From Apostichopus parvimensis (lineage: Eukaryota; Echinodermata; Holothuroidea; Aspidochirotida; Stichopodidae): a stretch of DNA of 55,353 nucleotides. The notes beneath the pieces were generated by a model. The model saw nothing but the letters and a program-made list of their open reading frames with translations. It was not told the DNA's origin and did not search any database. The DNA lies in NCBI GenBank assembly GCA_000934455.1, contig KN882996.1:97679-153031 (forward strand), given 5' to 3'. Shown here piece after piece: positions 23,101 to 34,855 of this stretch (position 1 is its first letter; every line of letters begins with the position of its first letter). The position numbers and the translations under genes were made by a program.

Positions 23101-26100
23101 CTGCGCACTTGGAGGCTTTCACTCAGAAAGATTCGGAATTCAGGGCAGAGATTGGGGCTCCTAAAATGGGGAAGGTGAGAAAAAGGATGGATGTTGTAAA
23201 ACTAGAATATTGACAGAACTGCATACTAGAAATATAGATCAGATAAACTAGAAATATAGGTCAGATAAACTAGAAATATGGATCAGATGAAATAGAAATA
23301 TATATCAGATTAACGAGAAACATAGATCAGATAAACTAGAAATATAGATCAGATAAACTAGAAATATAGATTAGATTAAGTAGAAATATGGATCAGATAA
23401 AATAGAAATATAGATCAGATAAACTAGACATATAGATCAGATAAAATAGAAATATAGATCAGATAAAAACTAGAAAAATGAAGGAAAATTTTATAAATTT
23501 AGATTAAAAGTATTCTAAGGTCTGGTAGCTCATTAAACTCATTGTATTAAGTTTGGAACATTATGAACATTTTTTTTTCAAACTTTTGAAAGAGTATATA
23601 GTAGATTTAGAACAATTGGAAGGATGAAGGTTAACTTCAACATTTTATGTTCAGACATTGAAGGTTGTTCTATTCATAGAACTGCCAGTTTAATAGAGAA
23701 AAGAGGTAGTCAAAAAAAAACTGTTCATCTTACAAAGTGAACTATGAGTTCATTTTTTGAAGTATAATATCTTTATCTTAAACTTTGTATAGAAATAATA
23801 GCATGTGTGTGTTGTGTCATATAATACATTTTACTTACAATTTGTCATATGTTTTTGGTGCATCATTAAAACCTTTCACAGCTCTTTTTTAGTTGTACAG
23901 TGTTTGGTTTTGGGATATATAATCCATCTTCCATGTGATAACAGTTCTCAGCAACAGTGGCAAGACATGGGGAACATGCATTTACCGCAATGTAGGAGTG
24001 TGCGATATCATGAAAGTTGTGACCAGAATGGCTTGCGTTCTTTCTTCTATTAAGATATTTTTGTAAATTTTGTTCCCTTGACAACAGATCACAGCAGCCG
24101 CAGTGGAGGACGATGGGGTGGATGTCACAATTACTCTGAGCTTTGAATCAAAGGCTGAAACCACACCGGCGGTCAGACCTAACAGGGCCTCGGTCGCTAG
24201 ACAAGGTCAGTTATTGCAAACAGTCTTCTTATAGTATATCTGAAATATGACTACAGGCATTATTTGAGTCTTAGCACATGATGTATGAAAATGACTGTGC
24301 TACATACAAGTGCTGTGCTAAGTATAGTGTTGTGCAGCAGTGAACACAATGGGTAACTATGGGCACCGCTGAAGGGTAGTGTAGAGAGAGATGGTTTATA
24401 TTAGTCAGGTACATGCTATGAGTATCATATTAACATCTTGGTTCTGATGAAAAGTGATAGTTTGACTTCAGTTGAGGACAATGAACATATTAACCATGTT
24501 ACATCTTAGTACCAGTGCGGTATAATGGTTTATACAGCTGCATACATATGTTACAGGTATCATTGTAATGTGTTGTTGTTATACAGACTGCCCTGTTTTC
24601 ATGATGGTAAATGGACACAAACTTGTCACATCTGAGTTCCCAGTGTTAGGAGCTCATATGATATAAACTGATGTGTACACATGCTACAGATACCTTTATG
24701 ATGTTTCGTTATAGTAAAAACAGTCTGGTCTGTTTCATTAGAATACTCTGTGGTAGAATATATACAACCACCTTACATCAGAGTACCAATGAGGTGGCAT
24801 GGACTTAGCCACATCATGAGGATGTTGTTGCACACTTATTCCACCTCATTTTGGTGGGTTTGTTGTAACTTCATTCCACCATACCGATATCCTTCATCAC
24901 ACTCATTTATATACTGACCTATTCATCTAACCTTTATCATCATTAACTTTCTAACGTTTTTTCGCCTACTCACAGGTGCAATATCGATGAAGCAAACTGC
25001 GAAGGAAAGTGAAGCTGGTAAGATTATTTCAAACAATAAGAATTAACTTTCTTTTCTTAAATATTACCATTGAATTTCCTTTCTCCGATATGGAATTGGT
25101 TCGCGGACCCAAAAATTTCAAATGTCAAGTGTATAAACATGTTGGTTGTAGTAGTTTCAGTGAAGGAATGATGTAACACTGCTCAACAGATCCATACATA
25201 TGGAGCAAGTAGCTAGTCTGCATCTTGCCCAGCCAGTTGGGACAATTTCCTAATGCTTAATACCTCTCTAAACTGTCCTTCCATATCATGATTAGAAGCA
25301 CTACTACTGACAGTATTAACAGTTCATAACCTTACTCTAATGCTAATGCTTATACCACTCTATACTGTCCTCCCATATCATGTATCAAAGCACTCATACT
25401 GAGAGTACAAACAGTTCCTAACCTTTATCTGATATAAACATGATATTCATACTGCTCGTACTGACAATACAAGTGCTCTGAAGCAGGTCATGATAGTACA
25501 GCATAGACAAAAATGTTATGGTGATTTTGCCAAGCAAATGTAATGGAGTGCTTAATCATTCCAGAGATAATGCACACAGCTTGTAAGTTACATATTAATC
25601 CCTTGCTTAGGTTTTCAAAAAAAAGTGTAACATTGTTCAAAACCAGTCAGATCTGAAAACATTCACAATGAAAATGAAGACTTTTTTGTGTTAATCCAAG
25701 TCTCTCTGTTTACCTTTATTTTTGACATTATTTTAACAACTTACTCATGAATTCATTACAGCCAAGTAAGGTTTTAAACCCCTTATCTACATCCTACTGG
25801 GGTACCATAGGTGGCTTGTACCAAACAAAATTGACCTTTATTATTTTTTTTCGTTCAAATGGCGTTTTGTGTTCAATTTTAACATAGAACTATTTCTTCT
25901 TTTTGTCAATTTAACATCAGACTCTGTTTATGGAAGAAGGAAAAAGAAACCACTGAGCAAGAAGCTAGCTGCCAAGAAGAAGGAAGAAGAGAAACTAACA
26001 GTAAGTAATAAACAAGACTATAATAAAGAAGGCAGGACTGTTGTGGTCAAGTGGTTAAGGCAGTGGACTGGTGGTCTAAGGTTTGCAGGTTCAAGTCCTG

Positions 26101-28260
26101 GCCAGGTCATTAAGTTGTGTCCTTGGGCAAGGCACTTTATCTCCATTGCCTCTCTTCACCCAGGTGGTAAAATGGGGACTTGTGAGGTAACTTGTAAATA
26201 TAGTTGCATGCGCCGGTTGGTGACTGCACCCTATGGGAAGTCCCATAGGGGACATGTAGATGTGGTGTGCTGTAGTGACCCAGGAGGTATTATTTCAATT
26301 GTGCACATTTTGGAGCGTGAGTATGACATGTTACCAATTACCAGGGGTTAAGTTGTAAGGTCGTGTAAGGGGCCATTGGCTGCAAAGAAGACTGTAAACA
26401 TTCAACTTAAATTTTACTGTTCAAAAACTGACTTCCAGCTGTGTGGCACTCGAACTGTGGTATGAATAATTCTTTGCTTTGAAAAAATATACTGTTTTGT
26501 GATGTTTTTTTGTTTTTATTTTGTTTGTTTTTTCATTGCACATACATGTATGCATTCTGATTTGAAAGTCATCAAAGTTTTATGCAAGTTTATAATGGAA
26601 TGTTAAATATGCATTAAATTTGTAAGACAGAGTTAGATTTGATAATTATATTAATTTCACCATCTGTTGCGTTGACCTTTCTGTAGCCGGAGGACAAAGC
26701 ACTCTTCAGAGAGATCGGACCGAAGGGTGAGGGTAACCCAGATACCATCCAGGATTTATTGGATGAGGTAAGTATTCTCATTTCTTGATAATTTACTTTT
26801 TGGGAATTTAGCCAGCGAAAATACAAATTTATGTGAATAACTGTTTTCTTGAAAGTTTCTGCAGTAATATAGAGCAATCAATTAAGAGACAATTCTGGTA
26901 GACCTTGTTTGTACCTATTCGATGTCACAGCTGTAGGTATCGTTCGATTGTTGTATAAATTTATACGATGGTTAATATTCATATAATATATTGATTATTC
27001 ATGAGCAAATGTATATTCATTAATCCAGGGAGCCAATCCAAATGCTGACTTGTTTTTTTTTCGATAAATTTTGAAATGGTAAAATCCATCTATCGATGTT
27101 ATGATTAATTATGAATAATTTTTTTGATTTTTATCAGGGAGCAGACCCGAATGCGGAGAACAAGGACGGTGTCCCTGCGCTGATGGTAGCTGCCATGAAT
27201 ATCCATCTGGATGCTACAGAGGCCCTACTCGAGGAGGGAGCTAAGATTGGTACCAAAGTGACCGGAAGGTATTGTGCGATATAACATTTAATGAAATGAA
27301 ATTATTGAAGCATCTTATACAGGGTGATGATGAGGGCTAAAAACGTTCTTGTACTCTTTGATTAGTTGTGCCTCGGTTGTAATCTTCAATGGAGCTGCCC
27401 AAAGAATGTGTGCAGGAAGATAGAGGTGATATAAAAAGGTACTTGGTGGAGAAAAGAAGACGGCATGAGGATGGTAACGATTGTGTCATCATGTTTTGTT
27501 GCTAGGTAGCGTGATGCTTTTGTGTGTATCACTGCATTCAAATGGAAATTATGAACAAATATGAAAAAAAATCCAAATGTTAAAAAATCAAGGTTGGATA
27601 GAATGGGATATGAACTAGTGACCTTGGGATTGCTATTTGAAATGTAACCCAAATTATCATTGGATGTCTGTACTGGATTTGAGATTATAGTATTGTTTTC
27701 TACCCCTCATCCCCCCACCCTTCTGGGGAAAAATGTTCTGTAGAGACCTTGTGCTCTGTAACTGGCAGATTGGCATGAAAGAGCACACGTCTGGCATCTG
27801 ACAAGTTTAAGAGGTAGAAAAAAAGAGTGACCTGAAAAAAAGTAATGCAAATGAGATTATGTAATTTCATTGTATGTGTATTCCCATCAAACAGTCCAAA
27901 CACCTCCATTTTATATTTGCTTTCAGGCGAGGCAACACTGCCCTCCATGAGGCTGTGCTTCTGGGGCCAGACGGTCAAGAGGTCATAGAACTTTTACTCG
28001 AGAACAACGCCAATCCCAAGGCTAAGAACACCAAAGGCGAGACCCCCTACGACCTGGCGGTCAAGAACGGCTACCAGAGCATAGTGGCACTGTTTGCTTC
28101 AAGCATGGGCCAGGATATGTTGGACAAGATGTCTCATTCCAAGAAAGATCGAGGAAAGAAGAAGAAGAAAGAAGAGAGCGAAGAGGAGGAGGAGGAGGAA
28201 GAAGAGGATAGTGAAGAAGATTCACCACGGCCAAAAAAATATAAAGAAAAACTGCCAAAA
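17151..28260 (+). CDS. DZANK1: DZANK1-like module (chitobiase-like domain, conserved central block, ankyrin repeats) of a predicted DZANK1-annexin fusion gene
   Basis: Exons: 17151-17262, 18390-18534, 19322-19457, 19982-20056, 20615-20709, 21366-21441, 21836-22162, 24088-24205, 24976-25017, 25921-26000, 26687-26767, 27138-27268, 27927-28260; all junctions keep phase, 584 residues. The N-terminus (SAPSILPLRIPRAG) and a chitobiase-like segment (GAVIYFTSNGQKPD, residues 40-54) match DZANK1. So do the central block (IGTQTVGLFYPT, GYWKRQLAHLSAHLEAF, APKMGK; residues 214-322) and ankyrin repeats at about 415-540 (LLDEGADPNAENKDG, GNTALHEAVLLG, KGETPYDLAV). A Lys/Glu-rich tail follows. In vertebrates DZANK1 is linked to cytoplasmic dynein and ciliary transport. 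The paired CxxC zinc ribbons that name the family are absent. Exon 13 ends at a GTAGGT donor in phase 0 and joins the annexin exons. If that intron is retained, translation stops at 28296. Confidence 0.88.
22205..22338. repeat. 22-bp intronic minisatellite, copy adjoining the gap
   Basis: Tandem units of about 22 bp, 'ctagaaatatagatcagata' plus two bases, run into the run of Ns at 22339. The same minisatellite recurs at 23220-23475. Its repetitiveness explains why the assembly broke here. Confidence 0.85.
22339..22388. other. Assembly gap (50 Ns)
   Basis: Fifty consecutive Ns. The sequence resumes exactly at the first base of a second copy of the 76-nt exon. The gap size is probably a placeholder. 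Confidence 0.99.
22389..23174 (+). repeat. Second copy of two DZANK1-module exons, probably a haplotype duplication
   Basis: 22389-22464 repeats the 76-nt exon at 21366-21441, and 22848-23174 repeats the 327-nt exon at 21836-22162. The encoded residues are identical, with a few silent and intronic differences. Using the 76-nt exon twice would shift the frame, since it must be entered in phase 2. A transcript with both copies would be broken; only the 327-nt exon could be included twice. Together with the adjoining gap and shared minisatellite this looks like two alleles laid end to end. A true local duplication remains possible. Confidence 0.75.
23220..23475. repeat. 22-bp intronic minisatellite, second copy
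   Basis: About twelve imperfect units of the same 22-bp repeat as at 22205-22338, following the second exon copy in the same relative position. Confidence 0.85.
26033..26405 (+). mobile_element. tRNA-derived SINE in a DZANK1-module intron
   Basis: The head is tRNA-like, with an A box 'tggtcaagtggttaagg' and a B box 'ggttcaagtcc'. It is followed by a body with 'gtgtccttgggcaaggcact', a segment shared by widespread marine-animal SINEs (it resembles the Meta-domain). It begins about 30 bp after the donor at 26001 and has no ORF of its own. Confidence 0.85.
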
Positions 28261-28296
28261 GTAGGTGGAATATATGCTAGAAAAAGAAAATGTTAG

Positions 28297-29005
28297 CCCT
28301 CATTTAGGTCAAAGAGCAGGAAAGGGTAGCAGTCTGTTGTTTTAAATGACACCCTATGAAGGCAACATATTAATTACTTGTAAAACATCATTTTAAAGAC
28401 AGATTTCACCTCCACTGAGCAGTATAAGCTCCCTTAGACTGCTCCTTCCCCTCCCCTCACCCGGTCAGATGGGCGGGAGAAAAGTTTTATTCGATTCTCT
28501 TTCTTGGCAATATGCAAAGAGCTTTGACCAGTGGTACAAGTGGTACTTTTGTCTGTATCACTTCACCCTGACCAGTAACTTATTAAAACATACAGATGTG
28601 CAGTAGGAATCTTGATATGGCCTTAGTTAAGATCATCTATTTTAAGAATGGCATATGCAGCTTTCGTTTCAGATGATTGACAAATATAAAAAACAAATAA
28701 CCAGTAGCATTTCAATTTTGAAATGAATTCCAATTTTTATATCACTTATGTAGATCTCAACATCCCCTCCCTTGCATCCTCTCTCCCCCCTCCCCTCCCC
28801 CCTCCCTCAACATGATTTGTGATCCTTCAGATAGTTTGTGATTTGAATTGACAATTTTGGGGAATCTTTGATGTTTAACATAAGTGATAGTAACAAAAGA
28901 CACCTGTATGGTATGTTTAAATTGAAACCATGTTCAAGACATGCCTTCGCTGGTACTAGTCCATGGATAAATATTGTCATCTCAATGTTTTGTACCTATC
29001 TACAG
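28297..29005. other. Intron joining the ankyrin and annexin modules
   Basis: It belongs to the 745-bp intron from 28261. The donor is GTAGGT and the acceptor is 'cctatctacag'. It holds a CT-rich stretch (28757-28808) whose surroundings are repeated at about 29425-29610. I found no AATAAA in it and no convincing separate annexin first exon. A frame from 28868 is open without splicing into the annexin exon, offering a speculative alternative N-terminus of about 46 residues. Confidence 0.6.
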
Positions 29006-32000
29006 GACAAGGGAACTGTTTATCCTTCTTCAAACTTAGACGCTCAAGCCGATGCTGAAAAATTGAGGAAAGCCATGAAAGGATTCGGTGAGTAACGTAG
29101 ATGAAACTGCAAGCCATAAAAATGGGTTTGTTATATTTACACAGTTTATAGATTTTGTATTTACTGATTGTCATTCCATTACAAAATTGTTCGTTTGTTA
29201 TTTTGGTCTTACTCTAACGACATTTTGTTTCACATTCCTGTTTTCGTTTTATCCATCAGGTACCGATGAAAAGGCGATTATCGAAGTACTCTCTCAACGT
29301 TCAAACTTTCAGAGGCAGAAAATTAGTAAACAGTTCAAGCAGATGTTTGGCAAGGTTGGTACATATGGTGAACATTGAAGAAGTTGTCTAAGTTTACATG
29401 TTGGAGGAAGAATTTCCTACTCTGATTAATTTCCCCTTCCCTGCATCCTCTCCCTCCCCTCCCCCTCTCCCTCCCCTCTCCCTCCCCTCCCCCTTCCCCA
29501 ACATGATTTGTGATCCCTCAGATACTTTATGAGTTGAAATTGACTAATTTTGGTTGTTAATCTTTGATGTTTAATATAAGTGATAGTAAAAAAAAGACAA
29601 GGTTGGTACATATGTTGGACATTGAACAAATTGTCTAATTTTACAAGTTGGAGGTGAGGAAGTCACCGTATATCTTGCATGACCATGAAACCAGGGATCA
29701 AGCCCCAGTTTCAGTCGATAAAACCTGAAAGTGTAACAGAACGGGTTTCATGAGAAATTCAGCTTTTTGTATATAATTATATACGTAAATAAATACTGCA
29801 AATTTTGGAGAATGGAAAAGGGTACAGAAATTTATGACTAGAGTGGGATTCAATCCATTGACCAACTCTGGCTTACAAGCCCCAGCCCTCTACCAACTGA
29901 GCCACCCAACCCTGAGTTTACAGTGATCCCTATATAGCCGTTTCTTTGCTGGGGACGCCAGTCAGAGACCACAGTACCTCACATTACCGCATAACCAGGG
30001 ATCACTGCCCAGTTTCAATTGATACAATCCAGAAAGTTTCTCCCAGTCAGTTTTTCCATGATTCATTTTCTGATATAACTAACATTTTAAAGTCCTTTTT
30101 TTCCTTTCTGTTGTGATATTAGGACCTTGTGAAGGAATTGAAGGGAGAGCTGAGTGGTAAACTGTGGGATGTGGTGGAGGGCCTCCTAATGACACCAGAG
30201 ATGTATGATGCCTATCAGCTACATAAAGCTATCAAGGTAAGACAAAGGTTTTTGGAAGATGCAAAAGGTATCTAACGTTTGAATGAGATCCATAATTTCA
30301 TCTGGGAAGACCACTGCAGTAGATGTGTAGTCCTGTTATCAGCAATGAATCCCACCGATGTGTGATCTCACATATCAGCATAGGCATGTGAAGTTGTAGG
30401 CATCGATAATAAGGAATCTCAAAAATGTTGTTTTTTAACAATTTTTGTGTCTTATGATATCATGGTTGTTGATGATTTCGATCGTTACTCGGTTTCTTTC
30501 TATTTTTCTAGGGTCTGGGCACCGATGAAGATACTCTGATTGAGATCATATGTACCAGAACAAACAGCTCCATTAAAGCCATCAAGAAGGCTTATCAACA
30601 AGGTAAGGGTACTTAATGAGAAACCTAAACTCACACCCTCTCTCTCCCTCCTTCCCTCCCCTCTCTCCACCTCCCTCCTCCTCTACCTCCCTCTCCATCC
30701 TCCTCTACCTCCCTCTCACTTCCCCTCTTCCTCCCCCTTTCCCTCACCCTCCCCCTACCCCTCTGTCCATCCCTTTCTCCCTGTCATCCTACACTGAAGG
30801 TCTCCATACGCATAATTTTTTGCTTCTTGTTTGTTTGCTAAGTTCTTGCTTGCTTAGTTTGCTCAGTTCAACTGTCAACCAGATTTCCCAAAGTAGGATT
30901 GAGTTTCTCCAGAATGTGAATTTCCTGTCGCTTTCCAATATCAGATCAGGGAAGCATTGTTTCCTTCTCAATGTGTTTATGTATCTTGATACATATTACG
31001 GTAATCTCAATGTGTTTATGTATCTTGATACAGCTTACAGTAATATCAATGTGTTTATGTATTTTGATAGAGAATCAGGGAAGTATTATTTCATTCTCAA
31101 TGTGTTTATGTATCTGGATACAGCTTACGGTAAGAAGTTGGAAGATGATGTCAGCGGGGATACCTCTGGACACTTCCAGCGGTTATTGGTGTCGATCTTA
31201 GAGGGCGCTAGACCTGAGGATGATGAGGTCGACCCCGGCAAGGCCAAAGAAGATGCAGCGGTAAGTTCACTGTTGATGATGGTTTGGAGCAAAATAAATT
31301 TAAAAACTAAAGAAAAATATATTTATGTTTTTTATTGGGAAAGGACAGTGGTTTAGTGACAGAGTTAAAGTAACATGTATATATTCAAACTACAAAAGGA
31401 CAGTGCAATGTTTAAGTGAAAGCACCTTTTTGGTTCCTTGCTAAAAGCAAAGGAACCTATGTATTCAGGTTGGCGTGTGTGTGTGTGTGTGTGTGACGCT
31501 TTAGCTTGTATGCACGATAACTCAACAAGGGAATGACCAATCATTACCATACTTGATGGGTGGGTGGCCATAGTGAGTAGATGAACCCTGTTGATTTTGG
31601 TGCTCATATCATGAATATTAATGAGGTCATGGGGTCAAACGTGAAATACTCCAAATTGCAATTACTTGGCTACTATTACTTAGGAATTTCGTCAAACTTG
31701 GTATGATGATAATGGTAGATAGTCTTCACACACTGATGTGTGTTGCAATTGATATCAGGGCTTAGCATTTCTTTCGCAACAAAAGTTTGTGTGCATAAAT
31801 TGCTGTTGTTGTATTAGGGCTTTGTTAGAAATTTCCCTATGAATGGAACTAATGAACAGCAGCAAGGAACCATGAAATGTTTTCATTCTGGTTTTTTCTT
31901 TGCTGCTCACCAATTTGCTCATATTCTTCCAAGATTTTACTCAAACATTATTTATGATGTTAAATATCATTTTTTGGACAAATTCCTTGATGGTGGCTGT

Positions 32001-34841
32001 GAAATAGTTTACCTCAGTACATATTTGAGCAGGATGATGGGTGACAATTATGTGTTAAGGCAGATTGCACTTCAGTACAATATATGGGTATTCTTATTTT
32101 TTTTTAAATAATGACAATATCAGGAATATCAATCTCATTTTACCTCCTTTTCAATACAGGCCTTGTACAAAGCAGGAGAAGACAGCTGGGGCACAGATGA
32201 GTCCAGATTCAATGTCATCCTGATGTCAAGAAGTTACGCCCAGCTGAGGGCGACGTTTGCAGAGTATGGCAACGTATCAAAGCACAGCATTGAGCAGGCC
32301 ATCAAGAAGGAGATGTCAGGTGACTTGAAGAATGCCATGTTAGCTGTTGGTAAGTAGAATTTGCTAGAACCAGGCAAGAGCTTTTTCGTCGAATAAGAGT
32401 ATATCAGTGTGATTGTGTGTGTACTTTCTACACAATAGTGCTGAAAAAAGTATGTTAAGACCGTCGAAATTGAATGCATAGTTGGGCGTTAGGTCATGCA
32501 GTTAAGAAGGGACATCTTCCTCAGAAGATCTGCTAAGACTTACAAATAATGTAATAAGTAATTAAAAGTAAAGAATGTCAGCTGGACGATGTGGCAGGAT
32601 TGGGAAATTTGATTCTGACAGTGTTGCAAACATTTCTCCTTTTAGCTCTGTAAGTTGACAAATTGTCTTTGAGATTATTGACATTTTGATAGTTGACATG
32701 TTCTCTGTATTGGTGTTAATATAGTCGTGGATCGTATGTTAATTTGACCTGTGACCTTTTCAATTTCCTCTTCGTGTGTCTAATCCCCTGAGCCACTTAT
32801 CAAGCTGAGATTATCAATTAGTTACTGGAAAAACAAAGATCTTCTGGAATGAGGTAGAAATGTCTATTTTAATTTTTATTCTTTTCTTCCATTTACAGTT
32901 AGGTGTGTCATGAATAAGCATAAATTCTTTGCTGACAAACTCTATAAGACAATGAAGGTAAATATCTTCTTTTATCCTTTTTTTGTTTAATTACCGGTGG
33001 AAAGCTTTTAAAAGAATATTTTCCATTTGGCTCTATAGCTTTAGATTATCTCTACTCTTCTAGTACTTGAAGAATTCAATTACATAAACAAAAATTGATG
33101 GGTGTTTTCATCACAAAAGTTAATTGTTACAGCAAACTTTATGCAATTCTACTGATACTATGACTGGAAGATATGTGATTGTGTTGTAGGATCCATACAT
33201 TGAAAAACACATTTAGCTTCGAATGGACAATAAAGTAACAAGTTATAACACAATTCATTTATCTGGACTTATCTGGAAATTAAACCTCTGTCTGGGATAA
33301 TCCAGGTTTTACTGCATATAGTAAGATCATTTTTTTAATTTCTTAATCGCAGGGAGCGGGTACCGACGATGAAACACTGAAAACATGCAATTCTACTGAT
33401 ACTATGACTGGAAGATATGTGATTGTGTTGTAGGATCCATACATTGAAAAACACATTTATCTTTATATGGACAATAAAGTAGCAAGTTATAACACAATTC
33501 ATTTATCTGGACTTCTTTTCTTATCTGGAAATTAAACCTTTGTCTGTGATAATCCAGGCTTTACTGCAAATAGTAAGATCATTTTTTTAAAATTTCTTCA
33601 TGGCAGGGAGCGGGTACTGACGATGAAACACTGAAGCGTATTGTGATATCAAGATGTGAAGTAGACATGGAGAACATTAAAGGGGAGTATCAGACAGCGT
33701 ACAAGGAAACTCTGGGGAAAGCAATCTCAGTGAGTAATAATAAATATCTAACAGCCGTGACAGTGGACTGATAATAAAAATGAATACTATTATTGACCAC
33801 AGAATAATATCAAAAATTATGGATTTTTTTGGTTTTTCCATGAGTATTTTATTTCATGTCTTTTTTTTGAGCAACAGATAACATTTTACAAACATTAGAA
33901 TTCCATGTACATGCTTTCAACAAGAAATAGAAGAAAGTGTAACAAAGATTAGCAAGAAGCAGTTGTTATAAACTAAAAATAAAATGTTACAATTCTTAAA
34001 TGCAGTTTCTAAGGATCCATATGCAATCAGGGCACAAACCTGTCCTGTCTGCAGAAAGTTTTCAACTTCTAACATAAATGTGCATTTCTATAAGAAACAT
34101 TCAGAGTAGGAAACTTTTTGCGTCAAGTTCTTCTCACATGAATGTACCACTTTCATTATTTATTAATGTAAAATGTTAAAAGAGAATAATTGTATCGAGG
34201 ATCAGTTTAAATTTTTAAATTTTTATGAAGTATGCATAATACTTAATAAAGTCTGTCAAGTTGAAATATGATGGTAACGAAGCTTAAAATTGATTTTAAT
34301 TATAGCCTAATAATGAATCATGAAATGATGTTAAATCATCAATAATATTAAAATGCGATATAATATCATTATTTCTATAATGGAGTCATATCACAAGGTA
34401 ATATAATACATGCATTAATTGTAGGGAAAACTATTAAGTTGTTAACACAGAAAGACAAATACATCATAGTATCATACCAGAATACAAAATTTCTAATTCA
34501 TAATGAAATTAATAACTTTTATGATGGAAGCTAGATAAAAATAAAAAACTCCACTGAATTGAAAATATGTTTAGCTAGATGCGAAAGTTTTTTCCGTCAA
34601 CTTTTGGATCCTGGGTTGTGGTTATAGGTTGGCACGTTTCCTGTTAAGAAATAGCATTGTAATTGAAAACTATGTCAAAAGAACCGTGTTCATGAACTTG
34701 GTATAATTTTAGATACATTTATGCGTCCTATGCACTGTCTATTTTATGATACTGTATCAAATGTTGTTTTCTTGTACACAGGGTGACACCTCTGGTGACT
34801 ATAAGAAGATACTTGTGTCTCTGGTGGGCGGGGAGAACTGA
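29006..34841 (+). CDS. Annexin core, four complete repeats, C-terminal half of the predicted DZANK1-annexin fusion
   Basis: Exons: 29006-29087, 29260-29354, 30123-30236, 30512-30602, 31124-31260, 32160-32349, 32899-32957, 33607-33729, 34782-34841 (TGA); 316 residues, all phases consistent. It begins [10 protein letters not shown] and [12 protein letters not shown], a classical annexin repeat I start. All four repeats keep the type II calcium site, GxGTD (WGTD in repeat III) followed about 38 residues later by an acidic residue: GFGTD/GELSG, GLGTD/GDTSG, DSWGTD/KEMSG, GAGTD/GDTSG. Annexins bind acidic phospholipid membranes in a calcium-dependent way. The first exon has no usable start codon and is entered in phase 0, exactly the exit phase of the ankyrin exon ending at 28260. 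The simplest model is one 900-residue protein. A separate annexin gene with an unseen small first exon is the alternative. Confidence 0.93.
29351..29661. repeat. Intronic duplication around the annexin exon 2 donor
   Basis: The sequence just after the exon (29351-29411, 'aaggttggtacatatg...') recurs at 29598-29661. A CT-rich block with its flank (29425-29610) recurs from 28745-28915. The exon's donor context is therefore present twice. Confidence 0.75.
29680..30050 (-). mobile_element. tRNA-derived repeat (SINE), copy 1, partly dimeric
   Basis: On the minus strand an A-box-like 'ggctcagttggtagagg' and a degenerate B-box-like 'gattgaatccc' are seen. The upstream segment ('actgtggtctctgactggcg') and downstream segment match a second copy at 40440-40735. 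A further partial head lies at 29680-29720, so the insertion looks like a partial dimer. Confidence 0.75.
30640..30790. repeat. CT-rich low-complexity tract
   Basis: A long polypyrimidine stretch of CTCC/CCTCCC words in the intron before annexin exon 5. Open frames across it are compositional. Confidence 0.9.
30944..31135. repeat. Tandem copies of a splice-acceptor region
   Basis: Four imperfect units of 'caatgtgtttatgtatctt' with 'gata' and 'cagcttacggtaa' precede annexin exon 5. The last unit carries the acceptor used (31121-31123). The second (about 31033) also shows 'acagcttac', so decoy acceptors are present. Confidence 0.8.
31425..31750. repeat. Dispersed repeat with hairpin end and (GT)n
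   Basis: It begins with a near-perfect hairpin, 'ggttccttgct' then 'aaaa' then 'gcaaaggaacc'. 'ttcaggttggcg' and a GT run (about 31479-31494) follow. It is intronic and probably a transposon-derived repeat of unknown class. Confidence 0.55.
33133..33640. repeat. Tandem duplication of the acceptor and start of annexin exon 8
   Basis: A unit of about 254 bp is present twice. The left copy carries an acceptor and the first 30 bases of the exon (33353-33382, encoding [10 protein letters not shown]), then runs into repeated intron sequence. The right copy leads into the full exon at 33607. Splicing to the left copy would reach a stop after about 26 residues and lose most of repeat IV. Confidence 0.88.
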
Positions 34842-34855
34842 GATCTGGAACCATT

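Noticed and set aside
25869-26351. 160-codon frame joining a Lys-rich stretch to downstream sequence
   Set aside because: It reads through the donor at 26001 into a SINE; only 25921-26000 is exon.
30540-31356. Long plus-strand frames around annexin exons 4 and 5
   Set aside because: They read through CT-rich intron and duplicated acceptor sequence; the true exons are 30512-30602 and 31124-31260.
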